6,968 nucleotides of DNA from an uncultured Clostridia bacterium (lineage in GTDB: Bacteria; Bacillota; Clostridia; Oscillospirales; CAG-272). The DNA is taken from the NCBI GenBank assembly GCA_946404295.1, contig CAMJDE010000098.1:1-6968 (forward strand), read 5' to 3'. A model generated the notes under the pieces. The model was not told the origin of the DNA, ran no database searches, and was given only the letters and a program-made list of their open reading frames with translations. This document shows positions 1-6,968 of this stretch, in pieces. A program made the translations under genes and the position numbers. Each line of letters starts with the position of its first letter. The stretch's first letter is position 1.

Positions 1-279
1 CATGTTCTTCACGTAGTCGGCGTGGCCCGGGCAGTCGACGTGCGCATAGTGGCGCGCCGCGGTCTGGTACTCAACGTGACGGGTGTTGATCGTGATACCT
101 CTCGCCTTCTCTTCGGGGGCGTTGTCGATCTGATCGTACGCCATGAAGTCGATCGTGCTGTCGGACAGAGAAAGGTATTTCGTGATCGCGGCGGTCAGGG
201 TGGTCTTACCGTGGTCAACGTGACCGATGGTACCAATGTTCACATGGGGTTTGGTTCTTTCAAACTTCTGCTTTGCCAT
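1..279 (-). CDS. tuf: Elongation factor Tu, N-terminal part (cut by window edge)
   Basis: EF-Tu is the cytoplasmic GTPase that carries aminoacyl-tRNA to the ribosomal A site. The 93 visible residues start MAKQKFERTKPHVNIG and show the P-loop GHVDHGKT (residues 19-26), switch I with RGITI (60-64; T63 is the expected Mg-coordinating threonine) and the G3 motif DCPGH (82-86). About 300 residues, including NKxD and domains II and III, lie beyond the left edge. The ATG at 279-277 is set by a GGAGG at 293-289, nine bases upstream. It is last in the visible rpsL-rpsG-fusA-tuf order, 73 bases after fusA. The stretch KYLSLSDSTIDFMAYDQIDN (residues 34-53) and an arginine at 67 before HVEY differ somewhat from the EF-Tu sequences I recall, but no catalytic motif is disturbed. 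Confidence 0.97.
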   Translation of the reverse strand, partial: MAKQKFERTKPHVNIGTIGHVDHGKTTLTAAITKYLSLSDSTIDFMAYDQIDNAPEEKARGITINTRHVEYQTAARHYAHVDCPGHADYVKNM

Positions 280-288
280 TTTGGTTTT

Positions 289-293
289 CCTCC
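289..293 (-). promoter_or_regulatory. Ribosome binding site of tuf
   Basis: A perfect GGAGG on the minus strand sits nine bases before the tuf ATG. It is directly preceded by an A/T block (296-308) containing the 12-base palindrome AAAAATATTTTT, which should leave the initiation region largely unstructured and favour strong initiation. Confidence 0.85.
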
Positions 294-317
294 ATAAAAA
301 ATATTTTTGTTCTGGTT

Positions 318-347
318 ATTTAACGCACGGAAACCGTGTAGTTAAAT
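318..347 (-). promoter_or_regulatory. Hairpin in the fusA-tuf gap
   Basis: On the minus strand ATTTAAC (347-341) pairs with GTTAAAT (324-318), and inside it CACGG (338-334) pairs with CCGTG (330-326), leaving an internal loop (TA against C) and a TTT loop. It begins five bases after the fusA stop. The next T-run is too far downstream (after AACCAGAACAAAAA) for a normal intrinsic terminator, so a role in mRNA processing or stability between fusA and the heavily expressed tuf is the more likely reading. The function is inferred; only the pairing is seen. Confidence 0.55.
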
Positions 348-352
348 CGGGA

Positions 353-2473
<2,121 letters not shown>

Positions 2474-2491
2474 TCCGATAAACTCCTCTGA

Positions 2492-2962
2492 TCAGAATCT
2501 GTAATGAGCGAATGCCTTGTTCGCTTCCGCCATACGGTGGGTGTCTTCCTTCTTTTTGAAGGCGCCGCCCATGCCTGCCTTGGCGTCCATGATCTCGTTG
2601 GCGAGACGTTCCGCCATGGTCTTCTCCGACCGCGACCGCGCGTAAGCGACGATCCAACGGAGTCCGAGGGTCTGCCGTCTCTCGGGACGGACCTCCATCG
2701 GGACCTGGTAGTTCGAACCGCCGACGCGGCGCGCCTTGACTTCCAGAACGGGCATAACGTTTTCAAGCGCGGCGGTGAAAACCTCCAGCGCGTTCACGCC
2801 CTGCTTCGCTTCGATCTGGGCGAACGCACTGTAAACGATCTTCTGCGCTACGCCCTTTTTGCCGTCAAGCATGATGTTATTGATGAGCTTGGTGACCAGC
2901 TCGGAATGGTACATCGGATCCGGCAAAACTTCTCTTTTTGAAATTTGACCTCTTCTCGGCAC
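2492..2962 (-). CDS. rpsG: 30S ribosomal protein S7
   Basis: S7 nucleates folding of the 16S rRNA 3' major domain and contacts E-site tRNA and mRNA; in E. coli it also represses its own operon by binding the mRNA before its gene. I place the start at the GTG at 2962-2960, giving the family-standard 156 residues beginning PRRGQISKREVLPDP after the initiator. GGAGG at 2975-2971 lies eight bases upstream. The longer reading from GTG 2980 would put the Shine-Dalgarno inside the coding sequence and add six non-conserved residues. Conserved blocks are LINNIMLDGKKGVA, the ARRVGGSNYQVPMEVRPERR beta-arm region and the C-terminal AFAHYRF. It ends 18 bases before fusA and lies 155 bases after rpsL. Confidence 0.98.
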   Translation of the reverse strand: MPRRGQISKREVLPDPMYHSELVTKLINNIMLDGKKGVAQKIVYSAFAQIEAKQGVNALEVFTAALENVMPVLEVKARRVGGSNYQVPMEVRPERRQTLGLRWIVAYARSRSEKTMAERLANEIMDAKAGMGGAFKKKEDTHRMAEANKAFAHYRF

Positions 2963-2970
2963 TGTACTTC

Positions 2971-2975
2971 CCTCC
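2971..2975 (-). promoter_or_regulatory. Ribosome binding site deciding the rpsG GTG start
   Basis: AAGGAGGG with its GGAGG core lies eight bases upstream of the GTG at 2962, the ideal distance, and overlaps the alternative in-frame GTG at 2980, which has no Shine-Dalgarno of its own. This fixes the shorter 156-residue S7. Confidence 0.85.
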
Positions 2976-2987
2976 TTCACAATTATT

Positions 2988-3001
2988 CTGTGTTCTCACA
3001 G
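2988..3001 (-). promoter_or_regulatory. Small hairpin before the rpsG ribosome binding site
   Basis: On the minus strand CTGTG (3001-2997) and CACAG (2992-2988) form a five-base-pair stem with an AGAA tetraloop, 12 bases before the rpsG GGAGG. With the hairpin at 3097-3112 it belongs to the structured rpsL-rpsG gap. A role in S7 feedback is possible, but no S7-site similarity was established. Confidence 0.35.
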
Positions 3002-3047
3002 GTACTCGAAAAAATCAATTCTCGTTAGTGCGCATCAACTCGGTAAT

Positions 3048-3065
3048 CTACAAACAGTATTTTTT
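3048..3065. repeat. Inverted repeat arm in the rpsL-rpsG gap
   Basis: CTACAAACAGTATTTTTT on the plus strand. Its partner CTATAAACAGTATTTTTT lies on the minus strand at 3569-3552, in the rpsL leader: 17 of 18 positions are identical in opposite orientation. In the mRNA the two arms are complementary along all 18 bases, with one G-U wobble, and bracket rpsL. Confidence 0.75.
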
Positions 3066-3096
3066 ACTATTCACAACTGCGCGAGGACGGCACGGT

Positions 3097-3112
3097 GATC
3101 CCACGCGGGATC
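3097..3112 (-). promoter_or_regulatory. Hairpin just after rpsL
   Basis: GATCCC-GCGT-GGGATC on the minus strand is a perfect six-base-pair stem with a four-base loop, starting five bases after the rpsL stop. No T-run follows (next bases ACCGTGCC), so it is unlikely to stop transcription. It could protect the rpsL message from 3' decay or form part of a regulatory structure in the 155-base gap before rpsG. Confidence 0.5.
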
Positions 3113-3117
3113 GGGGA

Positions 3118-3534
3118 TTACTTTTTCTTCGGGCGCTTGGCTCCGTACTTGGAGCGGCCCTGCATCCGGTTGGCAACGCCCTGTGCGTCCAGGGTGCCGC
3201 GGATGATGTGATACCGCACGCCGGGGAGATCGCGAACACGGCCGCCGCGGATCAGCACGACCGAGTGTTCCTGCAGGTTGTGTCCGATACCGGGGATATA
3301 GGTGGTCGCCTCCATCCCGTTCGTCAGACGGACTCTCGCGATTTTACGAAGCGCGGAGTTCGGCTTTTTCGGAGAAACGGTGGTAACTTTGGTGCAGACG
3401 CCTCTCTTCTGCGGAGCGGACAGGTCGATCGGCTGATTCTTCAGCGTGTTGACGCCCTTCTGCAGAACGGGGGCCTTCGATTTGTAGACCGGTTTCTCGC
3501 GTCCGTTCTTGACGAGTTGGTTAAAAGTCGGCAT
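3118..3534 (-). CDS. rpsL: 30S ribosomal protein S12
   Basis: S12 sits at the decoding centre of the small subunit and controls accuracy and streptomycin response. The 138 residues match the longer Firmicutes form, with about 13 extra residues before PQKRGVCTKV (41-50) compared with E. coli. The decoding loop SPKKPNS (54-60) is intact; K56 aligns with E. coli K43. GGRVRDLPGVRYH (97-109) carries arginine at 101 where most bacteria have lysine (E. coli K88, counting Met); the neighbouring D102, the aspartate methylthiolated by RimO in E. coli, is kept. The ATG at 3534 has AAGGAGG (3547-3541) six bases upstream. It is the first gene after the promoter at 3649-3678. A lysine/arginine-rich C-terminus (GAKRPKKK) is typical. 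Confidence 0.99.
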   Translation of the reverse strand: MPTFNQLVKNGREKPVYKSKAPVLQKGVNTLKNQPIDLSAPQKRGVCTKVTTVSPKKPNSALRKIARVRLTNGMEATTYIPGIGHNLQEHSVVLIRGGRVRDLPGVRYHIIRGTLDAQGVANRMQGRSKYGAKRPKKK

Positions 3535-3551
3535 TGTTTTCCTCCTTCTTC

Positions 3552-3569
3552 AAAAAATACTGTTTATAG
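3552..3569. repeat. Inverted repeat arm in the rpsL leader
   Basis: The minus strand reads CTATAAACAGTATTTTTT, four bases before the AAGGAGG of rpsL. It matches the plus strand at 3048-3065 at 17 of 18 positions. The U6 run, placed 15 bases after a weak hairpin (3573-3591), also faintly resembles an attenuator, though the spacing is poor. Confidence 0.75.
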
Positions 3570-3572
3570 TCA

Positions 3573-3591
3573 CGGCGGTCACCATTCGCCG
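3573..3591 (-). promoter_or_regulatory. Second hairpin of the rpsL leader
   Basis: CGGCG (3591-3587) and CGCCG (3577-3573) pair on the minus strand around the nine-base loop AATGGTGAC. It lies between the leader's first hairpin and the inverted-repeat arm before the Shine-Dalgarno. Five base pairs only, so it is a weak prediction. Confidence 0.35.
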
Positions 3592-3615
3592 CGATATAAC
3601 GGGTCAGGGGACGAT

Positions 3616-3634
3616 ATGGGCATAGTACGCCCAT
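3616..3634 (-). promoter_or_regulatory. First hairpin of the rpsL leader
   Basis: ATGGGC-GTACTAT-GCCCAT on the minus strand is a perfect six-base-pair stem with a seven-base loop, beginning about eight bases after the predicted transcription start. A 5'-terminal hairpin like this commonly protects mRNA from 5' decay; here that is inference. Confidence 0.45.
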
Positions 3635-3648
3635 TTCGTGCGTTTCCT

Positions 3649-3678
3649 ATTTTACCACGATACGGAGCGTTTTGTCAA
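3649..3678 (-). promoter_or_regulatory. Sigma-A promoter of the rpsL-rpsG-fusA-tuf operon
   Basis: On the minus strand a perfect -35 TTGACA (3678-3673) is followed after 18 bases by TAAAAT (3654-3649), five of six matches to the -10 consensus. Upstream lies an A/T-rich stretch (about 3702-3679, with TATATAATAAAAAAAC) fitting an UP element that binds the alpha-subunit C-terminal domains. The start of transcription should be near 3641-3643, leaving a leader of about 107 bases before rpsL. Position directly before a ribosomal operon and after two terminator-like hairpins supports it. It is the only convincing promoter I found in the window. Confidence 0.85.
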
Positions 3679-3763
3679 GAGTTTTTTTATTATATATCGG
3701 AAAAAAAGGCGGTTTTTCCCTCCCCGGGAGAAAAAAGAGGAGCGGAGAGAGCAAAAACTGAGA

Positions 3764-3787
3764 GCGGACGCGCCGAAACACGTCCGC
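3764..3787. repeat. GC-rich hairpin in the rpoC-rpsL spacer
   Basis: GCGGACG (3764-3770) and CGTCCGC (3781-3787) form a seven-base-pair stem with a ten-base loop. A second small stem, CAGCG-GTG-CGCTG (3787-3799), abuts it. On the minus strand TCTCAGTTTTT follows, so a weak terminator is conceivable, but the T-run starts six bases after the stem. Confidence 0.4.
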
Positions 3788-3825
3788 AGCGGTGCGCTGT
3801 ACGGTGAAAAACCAGACGTTTCGAT

Positions 3826-3856
3826 CTGCCGCGCGGCAGGTACTGACGCGCGGCAG
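3826..3856. repeat. Overlapping direct and inverted repeats
   Basis: CGCGCGGCAG occurs twice (3830-3839 and 3847-3856), seven bases apart. The first copy is part of the perfect 14-base palindrome CTGCCGCGCGGCAG (3826-3839); the second can pair with CTGCCGCGCG (3826-3835) as a ten-base-pair stem with an 11-base loop. The two foldings exclude each other. Function unknown. Confidence 0.5.
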
Positions 3857-3906
3857 AACAGAGACTGTCGCAGCCGGATGCGGAAGCCCCGTTCTCGCTC
3901 CGAAGG

Positions 3907-3920
3907 CGTATATATATACG
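3907..3920. repeat. 14-base AT-core palindrome
   Basis: CGTATATATATACG is a perfect palindrome. It could act as a protein-binding site, a small hairpin or a -10-like element, but no -35 sequence is suitably placed on either strand. Confidence 0.4.
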
Positions 3921-3934
3921 TCGAGGGTTAGCGA

Positions 3935-3965
3935 GTGAAAAACGCCCCCGTGGGGCGTTTTTCAC
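3935..3965 (-). terminator. Terminator-like hairpin, bidirectional
   Basis: GTGAAAAACGCCCC and GGGGCGTTTTTCAC form a perfect 14-base-pair stem with a three-base loop. The GC core flanked by five A and five T gives an intrinsic terminator shape on both strands. On the minus strand it lies about 260 bases after the rpoC stop and upstream of the rpsL promoter, so it could act as a second stop for read-through from rpoC. Confidence 0.7.
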
Positions 3966-3994
3966 GAAGTGGTGTCGCCCAAAGCAAGGAGTGT

Positions 3995-4020
3995 GGGGCG
4001 CGCGACACGGCGCGCACCCC
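3995..4020. repeat. GC-rich hairpin
   Basis: GGGG (3995-3998) pairs with CCCC (4017-4020) and CGCGC (3999-4003) with GCGCG (4010-4014), leaving a CA bulge and a six-base loop GACACG. It is the innermost helix of the structured spacer element. Confidence 0.45.
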
Positions 4021-4085
4021 GGACGACTATGCGACGGCGACAGGGCAACGAGAACGGGGCTAGAAAAACGAATTGAAACAAAGGA

Positions 4086-4111
4086 GAAAACCGTCCCGCG
4101 GGACGGTTTTC
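4086..4111 (-). terminator. Intrinsic terminator after rpoC
   Basis: GAAAACCGTCCCG and CGGGACGGTTTTC make a perfect 26-base palindrome: a CCGTCC/GGACGG core extended by A-T pairs. On the minus strand it ends TTTTCTCCTTTG, an acceptable U-rich tail, 117 bases after the rpoC stop. This is the best candidate for the end of the rpoBC transcript. Its symmetry would let it work on the plus strand also. Confidence 0.75.
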
Positions 4112-4162
4112 AACCTTAAATGCGTTGTGCTGTGCGGGACGGCGACGCGAAGCGAAAAGCAT

Positions 4163-4189
4163 AAACGAAAACCGTTTTCCCGTTCGTTT
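4163..4189. repeat. Hairpin shortly after rpoC
   Basis: AAACGAA (4163-4169) and TTCGTTT (4183-4189) pair over seven bases with a 13-base loop. An alternative GAAAAC/GTTTTC pairing (4167-4179) competes with it. No T-run directly follows on the minus strand, so it is not called a terminator. Confidence 0.35.
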
Positions 4190-4227
4190 TTCGATCTGCG
4201 CCGGATCCGGCAGTCAAGCGGAAGCCG

Positions 4228-6968
<2,741 letters not shown>

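Larger units (their letters stand above)
3885..4061. other. Structured element closed by a 13-bp inverted repeat (candidate small RNA or palindromic repeat)
   Basis: AGCCCCGTTCTCG (3885-3897) is perfectly complementary to CGAGAACGGGGCT (4049-4061). Within lie the palindrome CGTATATATATACG (3907-3920), the 14-bp-stem hairpin 3935-3965, a seven-base-pair stem (3973-3979 with 4036-4042) and, inside that, a GC-rich hairpin (3995-4020). Such nesting in a non-coding spacer suggests either a structured RNA, orientation undecided, or a 177-base repeat element with terminal inverted repeats. I saw no clear target-site duplication, no convincing promoter and no match to an RNA family that I know. A terminator-like hairpin inside the element argues against one transcript spanning all of it. 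Confidence 0.4.

Noticed and set aside
2504..2941. Plus-strand frame antisense to rpsG
   Set aside because: Shadow of rpsG; no family resemblance or ribosome binding site.
2963..2980. Upstream in-frame GTG start for rpsG
   Set aside because: Its first codons include the GGAGG that serves the GTG at 2962, and the extra residues KEGSTV are outside the conserved S7 N-terminus.
3550..3585. 11-codon frame in the rpsL leader (ATG at 3585)
   Set aside because: No Shine-Dalgarno, start lies in a hairpin loop, and so short a frame arises easily by chance.
3672..3700. Divergent plus-strand promoter (TTGTCA overlapping the rpsL -35)
   Set aside because: The AT-rich -10 candidates sit at 10, 13 or 15 bases spacing; none gives a good match at 16-18.
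2938..3807. Plus-strand frame of 289 codons over rpsL and the leader
   Set aside because: Runs antisense through rpsL, its promoter and the hairpins; composition changes abruptly along it and no domain is visible.
3690..3965. Minus-strand frame of 91 codons in the spacer
   Set aside because: Begins in the terminator-like hairpin, is rich in R and S, has no Shine-Dalgarno and resembles nothing known.
3966..4085. tRNA, SRP RNA, 6S or a known riboswitch between the terminators
   Set aside because: None of the conserved sequence motifs of these families that I know is present on either strand.
3962..4162. Minus-strand frame of 66 codons in the spacer
   Set aside because: Passes through the 26-base palindrome and shows low-complexity basic composition; no ribosome binding site.

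Overview
The window carries part of the classic bacterial 'str' cluster, all read from the minus strand: the 3' three-quarters of rpoC (RNA polymerase beta'), a 693-base non-coding region, then rpsL (S12), rpsG (S7), fusA (EF-G) and the first 93 codons of tuf (EF-Tu). rpoC is cut by the right edge and tuf by the left edge. The proteins look like those of a fairly GC-rich member of the Clostridia. S12 is 138 residues with the longer Firmicutes-type N-terminal region, beta' lacks the large proteobacterial trigger-loop insertion, and EF-G has the long loop before DTPGH and an EDERHPGDDEPFSALAFKI stretch that I recall from Oscillospirales-type EF-G. Every start is preceded by a strong GGAGG-like ribosome binding site. 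The placement is by memory of family sequences, not by a search.

Layout in the direction of transcription (right to left): rpoC ends at 4228. Bases 3535-4227 hold no credible gene but are full of inverted repeats: a 26-base perfect palindrome (4086-4111) and a 14-bp-stem hairpin (3935-3965), both terminator-like, plus a 13-bp inverted repeat (3885-3897 with 4049-4061) enclosing several further helices. A near-consensus sigma-A promoter (TTGACA, 18 bases, TAAAAT) at 3649-3678 starts the str operon about 107 bases before rpsL. rpsL is followed by an unusually long 155-base gap, then rpsG (GTG start), an 18-base gap, fusA, a 73-base gap with a hairpin, and tuf. rpoC is therefore probably terminated and the translation genes separately transcribed. 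The small L7Ae-family gene often found between rpoC and rpsL in Firmicutes is absent.

The proteins cooperate in expression: beta' carries the catalytic aspartates of RNA polymerase, S12 and S7 are assembly and decoding proteins of the 30S subunit, EF-Tu delivers aminoacyl-tRNA and EF-G drives translocation. No novel enzyme system or mobile element is evident. The points worth following are: an arginine in S12 at the site where K88R gives streptomycin resistance in other bacteria; serines replacing the conserved glycines of the beta' bridge-helix hinge; an 18-base inverted repeat that would pair the rpsL leader with the rpsL-rpsG gap in mRNA; and the highly structured rpoC-rpsL spacer, which might encode a small RNA or be a palindromic repeat element.
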